Shown here piece by piece: positions 23,235 to 29,891 of a DNA stretch of 29,891 bases. This stretch comes from Caribbeanibacter sp964518305 (GTDB taxonomy: Bacteria; Gemmatimonadota; Gemmatimonadetes; Palauibacterales; Palauibacteraceae). The translations under genes and the position numbers were made by a program. The notes under the pieces are model-generated. The model made no database searches. It saw only the letters and a list, made by a program, of their open reading frames with translations, and was not told the DNA's origin. Every line of letters begins with the position of its first letter. The first letter of the stretch is position 1. The stretch is taken from positions 1 through 29,891 of the forward strand of contig CAZFDK010000030.1 in NCBI GenBank assembly GCA_964518305.1, given 5' to 3'.

Positions 23235-24542
23235 TCACTCATCCGCATCACGCTGGATCCATTCCTCCAGTTCCTCGTCATCCAGGCCGAGCAGGCGACG
23301 TGCGACCTCCAGCCTCTCCGTTCCCTCGCCCTCCGTGGCCATCTCGCGCAGGCCGACGGTCGGAGAGTGGAGCAGCCGGTTCACCACCACCCGTGTGGCG
23401 GACCGAATTTTTTCCCGTTCCTCGGACCCCAGGCCGTCCAGATCCTCCAGGAGGTCCTCGATCTCACGACGCCGGATCTCCTCGGCACGGGACCGGAAGG
23501 CCCGGATCAGCGGCACGGCCTTACGGGAGCGATACCAGTCCCAGAACTCCTCGACTTCCTCGTCCACGACCGCCTCGGCGCGCGGCATCTCCCGGCGGCG
23601 GGCCTCCTCCGTGCTCTCCATGACCCGCTGGAGGTCGTCGACGTTGTACAGGAACACGTCGTCGATGTCCCCGGCGCCGGCGCCCACGTCCCGCGGCACC
23701 GCGATGTCCAGAATCACCATCGGCCCGGACTTCCCCCGCAGGTTGCGCGAGAGACGGTCCGCGTCGATGACGGGGGCTTCCGCGGCCGTGCAGGTCACGA
23801 GAATCTCCACCTCGTCCAGGTGCTCCCAGAACCGGTCGTAGGCCACCGGCTTTCCGCCGACCTCGTCCGCCACCTCCTCGGCGGTGTCCAGCGTCCGGCT
23901 CGTCACCCACGGCGAGTCCGTTCCGGCGTCGGCCAGGCAGCGGACGGTGAGGGCGCCCATGTCCCCCGCCCCGACCACCATCGTGCGCCGCGCCTCGAGG
24001 GAGCCGAACACCTTCTCGGCCAGATGGACGGCCGCCGAGGGGACGGAGGCCGCTCCCTCGCCCAGCGCCGTCTCCGTGCGAACGCGGCTCCCGGCGGAGA
24101 GAGCTCGCTGGAAGAGGCGGTGGAGGACCTTGTCGACGCTCTCCGGGACCTCCTCGCGGCCCGTGCGGTAGGCGTCGCTGACCTGTCCCTGGATCTCGGC
24201 CTCGCCCAGCACCATGGAGTCGAGGCCCGAGGCCACCCGGAAGAGGTGGACCACGGCGTCGCGATCGCGCTTGCGATACAGGTAGCTCTCCGCCACCTCC
24301 GGGTCCTGGCCCGACCGGGTGGCGAGGACTCGGGCACCCGCGTCGCCGGGCTTCTCCGAGGAGCGAGCATTCAGATAGACCTCGGTCCGATTGCAGGTGG
24401 AGAGGATCACGGCCTCGCGGACGCCCGGCTCCTCCATGAGAGCCTCCAGCGCGGCCCTCCGCTCGTCGCCGGAGAGGAAGAACCGCTCCCGCACCTCGAT
24501 GGGCGCCGTACGGTGATTCACCCCCACGACCCAGACGGTCAC
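23235..24542 (-). CDS. hemA: Glutamyl-tRNA reductase
   Basis: First enzyme of C5-pathway tetrapyrrole synthesis: reduces glutamyl-tRNA(Glu) to glutamate-1-semialdehyde with NADPH. 435 residues from the GTG at 24540-24542 (MTVWVVGVNHRTAP, the family-like start). An ATG at 24566 would add eight residues and is possible. The catalytic cysteine is in LSTCNRTEVY (near residue 50), followed by GLDSMVLGEAEIQGQV. The NADPH domain has VVGAGDMGALTVRCLADAG. The C-terminal dimerisation helix includes the VVNRLLHSPTVGLREMA stretch. It follows the CcsA/HemX-like gene. hemC, hemD and hemB, which often follow hemA, are absent here; an epimerase and the tol genes come instead. Confidence 0.96.
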   Translation of the reverse strand: MTVWVVGVNHRTAPIEVRERFFLSGDERRAALEALMEEPGVREAVILSTCNRTEVYLNARSSEKPGDAGARVLATRSGQDPEVAESYLYRKRDRDAVVHLFRVASGLDSMVLGEAEIQGQVSDAYRTGREEVPESVDKVLHRLFQRALSAGSRVRTETALGEGAASVPSAAVHLAEKVFGSLEARRTMVVGAGDMGALTVRCLADAGTDSPWVTSRTLDTAEEVADEVGGKPVAYDRFWEHLDEVEILVTCTAAEAPVIDADRLSRNLRGKSGPMVILDIAVPRDVGAGAGDIDDVFLYNVDDLQRVMESTEEARRREMPRAEAVVDEEVEEFWDWYRSRKAVPLIRAFRSRAEEIRRREIEDLLEDLDGLGSEEREKIRSATRVVVNRLLHSPTVGLREMATEGEGTERLEVARRLLGLDDEELEEWIQRDADE

Positions 24543-24597
24543 TGTCCGCCCGTCGCCCGCGCGCATCGGGCGCGCCCGCCGCGATCGCGCTGCGTCC

Positions 24598-25413
24598 TCA
24601 CAGGAAGAAGGGAGAGTCCCCCGCCGCGATTCGCAGGTAGAGGAAGACCGAGGTCGTCACGAGGAAGGCGAGCGCCGTCACCTTCGCCGCGGGACGACCG
24701 CCGAGCCCCCCGGGTAGCCGAACCAGGAGCGCCGCCAGGTAGGAGGACCAGGTGACCAGGCCGAAGAGGATCTCCGGGTCGCCGAGATTGAACCCGCCCC
24801 CGTACGTCACCGTCCACGCCGTTCCCGTCACCAGACCGATGGTGAGCGCCGCGAAGCCGACCCCCAGGCCCACGCGGTGCACGCGGTCCAGGGCATCCAG
24901 CGACGGGAAGAACTGGAAGATCTTGCCGAAGCTCTTCCGCTTCAGCGAACGGAACTGCAGCACGTACATCACCGCTGCACCCGAGGCCAGCGCCAGCCCC
25001 GCGTATCCCACGAACGTCGTCCCCACGTGAGCCACGAACCAGGGACCGCGAAACGCGGTCTGTCGGACCGCCGGCTCCACGCCCACCCAGACGGCTTCTC
25101 CCATGAGAACCAGGGAGAGGGGGAGCAGGAAGAGGGAGACGGACCGCACATCGTAGATCTCCGCCGCCGTCAGCGTCATCAGCACCAGGAGGAGCGCCAA
25201 GCTGGAAGAGGCCGGCCCCACCCCGATCAGGGGGAGGACCTGGTGCTGGCCCGCGTACACCCCCAGGGCCAGAAGGTGCAGGCCGACCCCGGCCAGGGTG
25301 ACGAAGAGCGCCGGATTCTGCTTCCCCGGATCGGCGGCGCGGAAGGCCCGCACCTGGAGGCCCCAGGCGCCCCCGTAGGCGAGGAGCGCCAGTACGTGGA
25401 GAACGTCGATCAC
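24598..25413 (-). CDS. CcsA/HemX-family cytochrome c assembly membrane protein
   Basis: Polytopic inner-membrane protein of the Cytochrom_C_asm family. 271 residues with about eight hydrophobic segments. Histidines at likely helix ends include those in HVGTTFVGYAGLALASG and in DALDRVHRVGLG. The first aligns with a conserved His of CcsA; the second falls in the segment corresponding to CcsA's DRLSYRxxxxGF. The tryptophan-rich WWD haem-presentation motif of true CcsA (WGxxWxWDPKE) is reduced to YGGGFNLGDPEI. Together with its position before hemA, this favours a HemX-like role, possibly controlling HemA level or haem handling, over cytochrome c maturation. GTG 25411-25413 has GGAG about 8 bases upstream. 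No CcsB/ResB partner is visible. Confidence 0.85.
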   Translation of the reverse strand: MIDVLHVLALLAYGGAWGLQVRAFRAADPGKQNPALFVTLAGVGLHLLALGVYAGQHQVLPLIGVGPASSSLALLLVLMTLTAAEIYDVRSVSLFLLPLSLVLMGEAVWVGVEPAVRQTAFRGPWFVAHVGTTFVGYAGLALASGAAVMYVLQFRSLKRKSFGKIFQFFPSLDALDRVHRVGLGVGFAALTIGLVTGTAWTVTYGGGFNLGDPEILFGLVTWSSYLAALLVRLPGGLGGRPAAKVTALAFLVTTSVFLYLRIAAGDSPFFL

Positions 25414-25441
25414 CGCTCGCTCCGGAGGTCCGCCCCGGCCG

Positions 25442-26662
25442 TCACCGCCCCGCGCCGGCCAGACGCCGGACCAGCTGAGCCGTGGCCCCCTGGCTCACCG
25501 TTCCGTCGCCGGGGAAGACGACACGCGCCGTGGAAGAGCCGGATCGCACGCGGATCGCGATCACCCGTACCCCGGTTCGGCCGGCGCTCGCCGCGGAGGC
25601 CGCGGCGGGCGCGGCCCGGAAGAGGTCGCCGACCCGAACACCGCTCGACGACCCGCTGTCCAGGAACACCAGTCCGCCCTCCCGCAGGAGTGCGCTGCCG
25701 TCCGCGGCCTCGAGAATGCGTACCATGAGCTCCGTCTCCGCCTGCCGGAAGTCGGTGGTCTCCGGAACCGGCGGAACCGGATACAGGACCACGGGGTCAC
25801 CGTCGCGGACCAGACCAAACACCCCCTGGACCCGGGCCATCGCCGTGTCTCCGTCGACGGCCTCCACCCGCAGCATGCCGGTGGGCCGAACGACGCGGCC
25901 CCGCTCGCCCAGAGAGCGTCCCAGCTCGACGGCGAAGAGCGTATCACCGGCCGAGGCGTCCAGGCCGCGGAGCGCGACCCGCACCTCGTCGCCGGTCCTG
26001 CCCTGCCACGCCTCGACCCGGCGGCTCCCGGCCGTGGCCGGCCCGAGGACGCGCCCGCGCGGCCGCACGATGTCGCGGCCCGCCAGAAAGGGGGCGCTCC
26101 AGATGCCCGTCCGGCTCACCGGTCGGAGCGCGGGGCGCTCCTCGGCCGAGATGCCGCCCGACGTGATGCTCCCGCCCTGCCGGCCGGTATCGAAGAGGCT
26201 GGCGCGGACCCGGGCAGCGGTGTCCCCGGCGGCTCCCCCGCCGGCGACGACGTCTTCCTCCTGCCCGCCGGCCCGGCGCTCCTTCATGCGCTCCCGTGCC
26301 TGCTGCTGCCCGGCCTGTGTACGCGCCCGGTCCCGCGCAGCGCCGACCCCGCCCTCCATGCCCGGTATCGCGAACTGCTCGCCGGGAAAGATGAGATCCG
26401 GGTTGTCAATCTGTGACTGGTTGGCCTTCCAGATTCGCTGCCACTGGAAGGGATCCTCGAGGAGCCGGTCGGCGATGTCCCAGAGGGTGTCACCCCGCTC
26501 CACTTCGTACGTACCCTGCCCGCTCTGCCCCGTCTGCTGGGCCCGGAGCGGCTCCGGGCCGGCGGCCACCAGCGTGACAGCGCCCGCCAGGAGTAGAACG
26601 GCGACCGGGATCCGGAGGACGCCCTGGGTAGCGTGTCCTCTACGTCGCTCGGGTGTTTGCAT
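25442..26662 (-). CDS. Secreted LysM-domain protein
   Basis: 406 residues. The basic N-terminus MQTPERRRGH is followed by a hydrophobic core (about 15-34, GVLRIPVAVLLLAGAVTLVAA), a cleavable signal peptide. One LysM domain (about 51-100: YEVERGDTLWDIADRLLEDP, then NPDLIFPGEQFAIP) should bind peptidoglycan. The remaining 300 residues are a Gly/Ala/Arg-rich segment and beta-rich sequence with no recognised catalytic domain. A last section (about 320-400, with SGSSSGVRVGDLF and VRSGSSTARVVF) may be a second fold. ATG 26660-26662 has GGGGGAG 5 bases upstream; the open frame further up is not supported. Likely role: cell-wall-associated structural or anchoring protein. It lies 28 bases before the HemX-like gene. 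Confidence 0.85.
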   Translation of the reverse strand: MQTPERRRGHATQGVLRIPVAVLLLAGAVTLVAAGPEPLRAQQTGQSGQGTYEVERGDTLWDIADRLLEDPFQWQRIWKANQSQIDNPDLIFPGEQFAIPGMEGGVGAARDRARTQAGQQQARERMKERRAGGQEEDVVAGGGAAGDTAARVRASLFDTGRQGGSITSGGISAEERPALRPVSRTGIWSAPFLAGRDIVRPRGRVLGPATAGSRRVEAWQGRTGDEVRVALRGLDASAGDTLFAVELGRSLGERGRVVRPTGMLRVEAVDGDTAMARVQGVFGLVRDGDPVVLYPVPPVPETTDFRQAETELMVRILEAADGSALLREGGLVFLDSGSSSGVRVGDLFRAAPAAASAASAGRTGVRVIAIRVRSGSSTARVVFPGDGTVSQGATAQLVRRLAGAGR

Positions 26663-26940
26663 GATGCTCCCCCCGTGTAGGCCGAAGCCAGTGCGATGCG
26701 ATCCGTCCCTCGAGGTCCGGTGAGCTCCGGGTGAATCCGACCCGACAGCGCCCCTTGACCGAAGTGACGTCCTATAGCGTACGTCTGCAATGAAACTCGC
26801 GACCCGCCGGAATTCGGGCCGGATCCACCTCACGTGGTACTCGTGGTCCGGCCCTGTGCTCCGGGCCCGGTGCCGGCTCCCCGGGGACGGACGACCAACG
26901 GATGACTATCGATGGAGCGGTTTTCGGGCGAGAGCGGGTG
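26663..26940. other. Intergenic region between ssb and the LysM gene
   Basis: 278 bases. On the minus strand there is an isolated TATAGG (26771-26776) about 110 bases before the LysM ATG, with no matching -35. A perfect palindrome CCGGGCCCGG sits at 26861-26870. No convincing terminator with a T-tract follows ssb, and I see no small gene. Confidence 0.5.
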
Positions 26941-27441
26941 TCAGAAGGGGAGGTCGTCGTCCCCCATGAGGGCGTCGTCGCTGAAGTCGGAGAAGTCCTC
27001 CTCGTCGTCCGAGCCGGAGGAGTCCGATCCCTGCTTCTCTCCCTGCACCGGCGAGACGTCGGCTCGGCGGCCCCGGGCGCCTCCCCCCGAGGACGGGCCC
27101 TCGCCGCGCCCGCGGCCCAGCATGATCATCTCGCGGGCCCTGATCTCCGTCGTGTACCGCGTCCGGCCATCGTCGCCCTCCCACTGCCGGTACTCGATGC
27201 GGCCCTCGACGTAGATGCGGTCGCCCTTGGAGAGGTATTCCTCGCATATCTCGGCGAGACGGTCCCATGCGACGACCCGGTGCCATTCGGTCTTCTCCTG
27301 ATCCTCGCCGCTCCGGCTCGTCCAGCTCCGACTCGTGGCGACGGAGAGGGTCGCCACCCGGGTTCCGGAGGAGGTACTCCGGACTTCCGGATCGGAGCCC
27401 AGGTTTCCGATGATCATCGCCTTGTTCAGGCTCCGCGACAT
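26941..27441 (-). CDS. ssb: Single-stranded DNA-binding protein
   Basis: Coats single-stranded DNA in replication and repair. 166 residues. The OB fold covers about 1-110, starting MSRSLNKAMIIGNLGSDPE, with WHRVVAWDRLAEICEEYLSKGDRIYVEG. A Gly/Arg-rich then very acidic linker follows. The canonical partner-binding tip DDDLPF closes the protein. GGAGG lies 6 bases before the ATG. It is a single gene between rimI and the LysM gene, with its own leader of over 100 bases. No LexA-type box was seen in that leader. Confidence 0.98.
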   Translation of the reverse strand: MSRSLNKAMIIGNLGSDPEVRSTSSGTRVATLSVATSRSWTSRSGEDQEKTEWHRVVAWDRLAEICEEYLSKGDRIYVEGRIEYRQWEGDDGRTRYTTEIRAREMIMLGRGRGEGPSSGGGARGRRADVSPVQGEKQGSDSSGSDDEEDFSDFSDDALMGDDDLPF

Positions 27442-27526
27442 TCGATGCCTCCGGTCGGTGTGGCGGACAGGCCGGCGATGTCCGTCGGCCTGCGGGGGGA
27501 AAGCGAACCGTGCGTGCTCGTCTCGA

Positions 27527-27563
27527 TTTGTACCAAGGTTGTCCTGCCGTTTGCCGGTGTCAA
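27527..27563 (-). promoter_or_regulatory. Candidate ssb promoter region
   Basis: Minus strand perfect TTGACA (27558-27563), overlapping the rimI stop codon. At 17-18 bp the -10 position is poor (AACCTT/ACCTTG). A better-looking extended -10, TGGTACAAA with TACAAA at 27527-27532, is 25 bp away. One of the two elements is probably used, but not as a standard pair. Confidence 0.35.
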
Positions 27564-28099
27564 CGCGCGTCCACCCCCATGACGAGGGCGTCCTCGGAAG
27601 GCGAGCGATAGTAGTCCTTCCTCCTCCCGAGCAGGCGGAATCCCAGCTCGCGGTAGAGCTGGATGCCGGCGTCGTTGCTCTCTCGGACCTCCAGTATCAG
27701 GTAGTCGCCGGAGTCCGAATCGCGGACCGACTCCAGGGCGGTGAGCACCAGCCGGCGTCCCAGCCCGCGGCGCCGGTGGGCTTCGGCCACGGCCAGGTTT
27801 CCCAGTTGCGCCCCGTCCTCGGTGAACCACATGACCGCGTAGCCCGCCACGTCGCCGTTTCCGTCCCCGGCCGTCCAGGCACGGGTCCGCTCGTTGCCGA
27901 GCAGGCGGCGGAAGGTCGTCTCCCGCCAGGGCACGGCGAAGGCGTCCCGCTCGATCTCCGCCACCTCCGGGAGGTCCTCCGGCCGCATGGGCCGGATCGC
28001 GGCCTCGCGCCCGGGAGACTCCCGTGCGGGCCCGTCGTCCCCACGATCCGGGTGATCCGAAGGCCGTCGCGAACACCGCGAGCCCTCCGCCCGGGTCAT
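27560..28099 (-). CDS. rimI: Ribosomal-protein-alanine N-acetyltransferase-like GNAT enzyme
   Basis: GNAT acetyltransferase; RimI acetylates the N-terminal alanine of ribosomal protein S18. 179 residues. The domain begins at IRPMRPEDLPEVAEIERDAF (about 35-54). The acetyl-CoA loop is RRRGLGRRL (about 105-113) after LGNLAVAEAH, followed by ILEVRESNDAGIQLYRELGF, the motif found in RimI. About 34 extra Arg/Asp/Ser-rich residues precede the domain. The ATG at 28097-28099 overlaps the tsaB stop (ATGA), which supports this start. The next ATG (residue 38) would cut into the first strand. The tsaE-tsaB-rimI order is widely conserved. Confidence 0.92.
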   Translation of the reverse strand: MTRAEGSRCSRRPSDHPDRGDDGPARESPGREAAIRPMRPEDLPEVAEIERDAFAVPWRETTFRRLLGNERTRAWTAGDGNGDVAGYAVMWFTEDGAQLGNLAVAEAHRRRGLGRRLVLTALESVRDSDSGDYLILEVRESNDAGIQLYRELGFRLLGRRKDYYRSPSEDALVMGVDAR

Positions 28100-28800
28100 C
28101 CGTCGGTCCCGTCCGCTCCCCCGGCCGGCCCCCCGCCGCGCCAGGCCGAGGAGCGCCGCACGTACTCCGGCTCCCACGTGCCCGGTTCCTCCACGCGGCC
28201 CGCCCCCGGATGCCGCCGGGACAGCCACAGGAGCGAACCGGCCCTGGGGATTCCGACGTGTGGCGGCACGACGCGTCCGCCGCCGGCCTCGATCTCCTCC
28301 CGGTGCCGGTCGGCACCGCTGCCGGCCCACGTCCACTCGGCCGGCCCACCCGGCAGCTCCCCCATCACGGTCTCCACGTCGGTCACCCGGGGAGAGAGGG
28401 CTGCGCCGGAGGGACCCACAGGGTCGTACGCGGCGGCGTACACCTCCTGGCGCCGTGCGTCGAAGCACGTCACGACCCGCTCCGACAGACCCGTGCCCGC
28501 CGCCGTCACCAGCAGGCTGGAGTATGCGAAGAGCCGGCGCTCCCGGCCGAAGCAGAGCCCCTTGGCCAGGGACGCGGCGATCCGGACTCCCGTGAAGGAG
28601 CCCGGCCCGGCGCCCACGGTGACGGCGTCGATCGCGCCGCGGTCGCGTCCCGCCTCCCGAAGCAGTCGATCCACCTCCGGCATCACGGTCTCCGAGTGGG
28701 TGGCCCGGACCGAGAGCAGGCTCTCGGCCAGGAGACCGTCGTCCTCCCCGAGAGCCACGCTCCCGAGCTCTCCGCCGGTCTCGATGGCCAGGGTCAGCAC
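28096..28800 (-). CDS. tsaB: tRNA t6A synthesis protein TsaB
   Basis: Inactive paralogue of TsaD that forms the TsaB-TsaD-TsaE complex placing threonylcarbamoyl on A37 of ANN-decoding tRNAs. 234 residues, a normal length. The N-terminus MLTLAIETGGELGSVAL is the ASKHA phosphate-1 strand, although the usual Asp-Thr-Ser reads Glu-Thr-Gly. GAGPGSFTGVRIAASLAKGL, the family's most conserved block, is intact, and DARRQEVYAAAY follows. GTG 28798-28800 overlaps the end of tsaE by 7 bases. tsaD and tsaC are not in the window. Confidence 0.95.
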   Translation of the reverse strand: MLTLAIETGGELGSVALGEDDGLLAESLLSVRATHSETVMPEVDRLLREAGRDRGAIDAVTVGAGPGSFTGVRIAASLAKGLCFGRERRLFAYSSLLVTAAGTGLSERVVTCFDARRQEVYAAAYDPVGPSGAALSPRVTDVETVMGELPGGPAEWTWAGSGADRHREEIEAGGGRVVPPHVGIPRAGSLLWLSRRHPGAGRVEEPGTWEPEYVRRSSAWRGGGPAGGADGTDG

Positions 28801-29336
28801 GGCTCCCCCGGCTCCTCGCGACTTCCGGAAGCCGCCTCGGGCGCCGCACCGCCCGCCCGCCCCGGCGGCTTCGGAGGCATCGGGGCCGCGCCCTCCCGGC
28901 GCAGCTCGACGCGGCGGATCGACCGGTCGCCGGGTATCTCGAGTCGAACCTCCCACCGGTCCTCGGGGAGCGCCCCCTCCGCACGGTCCGCCCACTCCAC
29001 GAAGACGGGTCCGTCGGCGGACAGCAGGCGGTCCCAGCCGATCTCGTCCAGCGCGCGGCGTCCGGAGAGGCGATAGAGGTCCACGTGGAAGAAGGTGGAC
29101 CCGCCGTCGCCGGCGGCGATCGGGTGCTCGTTGACCAGGGTGTAGGTGGGGCTCGGCACCGCCCCCTCCACGCCAGCCCCGCGAGCTGCAGCGCGCGCGA
29201 CGGTGGACTTGCCCGCACCCAGGGGGCCGAAGAGAGCCACGAAGAGCCGATCGCGGGCGGCGGCCGCACCCAGGCGGCGCCCCCACTCCCGGAGCGCCTC
29301 CTCGTCCAGCCGCCATCCGCCGGAGGCGCCGTTCAT
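28794..29336 (-). CDS. tsaE: tRNA t6A synthesis ATPase TsaE
   Basis: P-loop ATPase that drives turnover of the TsaB-TsaD complex. 180 residues. Walker A GPLGAGKST lies at 37-45, then SPTYTLVNEH, and FFHVDLYRL and EWADRAEG further on. The core ends near residue 140. The remaining 40 residues (Pro/Ala/Gly/Glu-rich) are an extension beyond the usual 150-160 residue family length. The ATG overlaps the uvrB stop (ATGA), and its 3' end overlaps tsaB. All four genes uvrB to rimI therefore look translationally coupled. Confidence 0.96.
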   Translation of the reverse strand: MNGASGGWRLDEEALREWGRRLGAAAARDRLFVALFGPLGAGKSTVARAAARGAGVEGAVPSPTYTLVNEHPIAAGDGGSTFFHVDLYRLSGRRALDEIGWDRLLSADGPVFVEWADRAEGALPEDRWEVRLEIPGDRSIRRVELRREGAAPMPPKPPGRAGGAAPEAASGSREEPGEPC

Positions 29337-29891
29337 GGTTCTCCGGAGCTCGAGGCCCGGAGGGCGCCGAGCCGGGAGCGGGCCTCCCGGCCGGACCCGT
29401 CGCCGTCGCCCTCCAGATCGGACTTCACGTCGAACAGCTCGTCCCGCAGCCGGGCGGCCCGCTCGAAGTCCTGCTCCTCGGCCGCCTGCTCCATCTCCCG
29501 CTCCAGCGCCCGGGCCAGCTCTTCGGGCTCCATCTCCTCGTAGGGCTCCCCATCCTCGGCCACCTGCCCGGCGGCCGGCTCCTCCCGGGCGTCGGCCACC
29601 TGGGTGCTGAATCGGATCTGGTCCACCGACTTCTCGATGGAGCGGGGCGTGATCCCGTGCTCCTCGTTGTACTCCTGCTGGATCTCGCGCCGTCGCTCCG
29701 TCTCGTCGATCGCGCGGCGCATGGACCCCGTGACCTCGTCGGCGTAGAGGATCGCCCTCCCGTTCACGTTGCGCGCGGCCCGCCCGATGGTCTGGATCAG
29801 GGAGGTCTCCGAGCGGAGGAATCCCTCCTGGTCGGCGTCGAGGATGGCGACCAGGCTGACCTCGGGGATGTCCAGGCCCTCGCGCAGCAGG
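29333..29891 (-). CDS. uvrB: Excinuclease ABC subunit B, C-terminal part (runs off the window)
   Basis: DNA-damage-verifying helicase-like subunit of nucleotide excision repair. Only the last 186 codons are present. They begin in LLREGLDIPEVSLVAILDAD, then GFLRSETSLIQTIGRAARN (helicase motifs V and VI), YADEVTGSMRRAIDET and YNEEHGITP. After an acidic spacer comes the UVR domain (AREMEQAAEEQDFERAARLRDEL pattern, about 60-25 residues from the end), which docks UvrC. About 20 extra Gly/Asp/Ser residues follow it. The gene extends past 29891, so its start and first domains are not seen. The internal ATG at 29767 is not a start. Confidence 0.97.
   Translation of the reverse strand, partial: LLREGLDIPEVSLVAILDADQEGFLRSETSLIQTIGRAARNVNGRAILYADEVTGSMRRAIDETERRREIQQEYNEEHGITPRSIEKSVDQIRFSTQVADAREEPAAGQVAEDGEPYEEMEPEELARALEREMEQAAEEQDFERAARLRDELFDVKSDLEGDGDGSGREARSRLGALRASSSGEP

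Noticed and set aside
27442..27557. LexA/SOS box in the ssb leader
   Set aside because: Neither the CTG-N10-CAG type nor the GAAC-N4-GTTC type pattern is present.
28099..29269. 569-residue frame ending in rimI and 406-residue frame ending in tsaB, suggesting fusions
   Set aside because: Only the C-terminal parts match GNAT and TsaB; the rest is antisense-like sequence over tsaE and tsaB in other frames. Overlapping starts define separate genes.

Overview
The window is about 30 kb of very GC-rich (roughly 70%) chromosomal DNA packed with core bacterial genes. All but one of the genes lie on the minus strand; the exception is a periplasmic-chaperone-type prolyl isomerase at 7939-9795. The content is diderm: a complete Tol-Pal set, an LptD-type outer-membrane assembly protein, TatA and TatC. 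There is no plasmid, phage, IS, CRISPR or defence signature. The combination of a DUF4321 protein beside a long-chain polyprenyl synthase, an LptD of the divergent LptD_2-like type, and GC-rich GTG-start genes best fits Gemmatimonadota. That assignment is an inference from gene content, not from a marker-gene tree.

Layout, reading right to left (5' to 3' on the minus strand). 29891-27560: uvrB (C-terminal part), tsaE, tsaB and rimI, an overlapping run for excision repair, tRNA t6A synthesis and protein acetylation. 27441-26941: ssb. 26662-23235: a LysM protein, a CcsA/HemX-like membrane protein and hemA. 23162-17266: a sugar-nucleotide epimerase translationally coupled to tolQ, then tolR, a TonB/TolA-like gene, tolB, pal and cpoB. 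17162-11496: nrdR, tatC, lptD and hutH, each overlapping the next. 11346-9809: polyprenyl synthase, DUF4321 and tatA, from their own promoter. 9795-7939 (plus strand): the PpiC-type foldase. 7582-4975: TPR protein, aroQ and an Xaa-Pro peptidase from a TTGACA promoter. 4804-1: efp, accB, accC, ftsK and the first codons of a secreted protein. The aroQ / peptidase / efp / accB / accC order is a well-known conserved bacterial neighbourhood.

I found no unknown multi-gene system. The most striking anomaly is in accB. Its biotinyl domain is intact on both sides, but the hairpin that should carry the Ala-Met-Lys biotinylation site is missing, an apparent clean in-frame loss of about 18 codons. As encoded here, BCCP could not carry biotin, although AccC next door looks fully functional. 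Other points worth a second look are a compound palindrome upstream of the epimerase-tol run, an lptD product with one cysteine and a 12-residue tandem repeat, a solitary histidine ammonia-lyase coupled to lptD, a HemX-like protein lacking the CcsA tryptophan-rich motif, a probable CTG start for the polyprenyl synthase, and a recurring promoter layout with 18-bp spacers.
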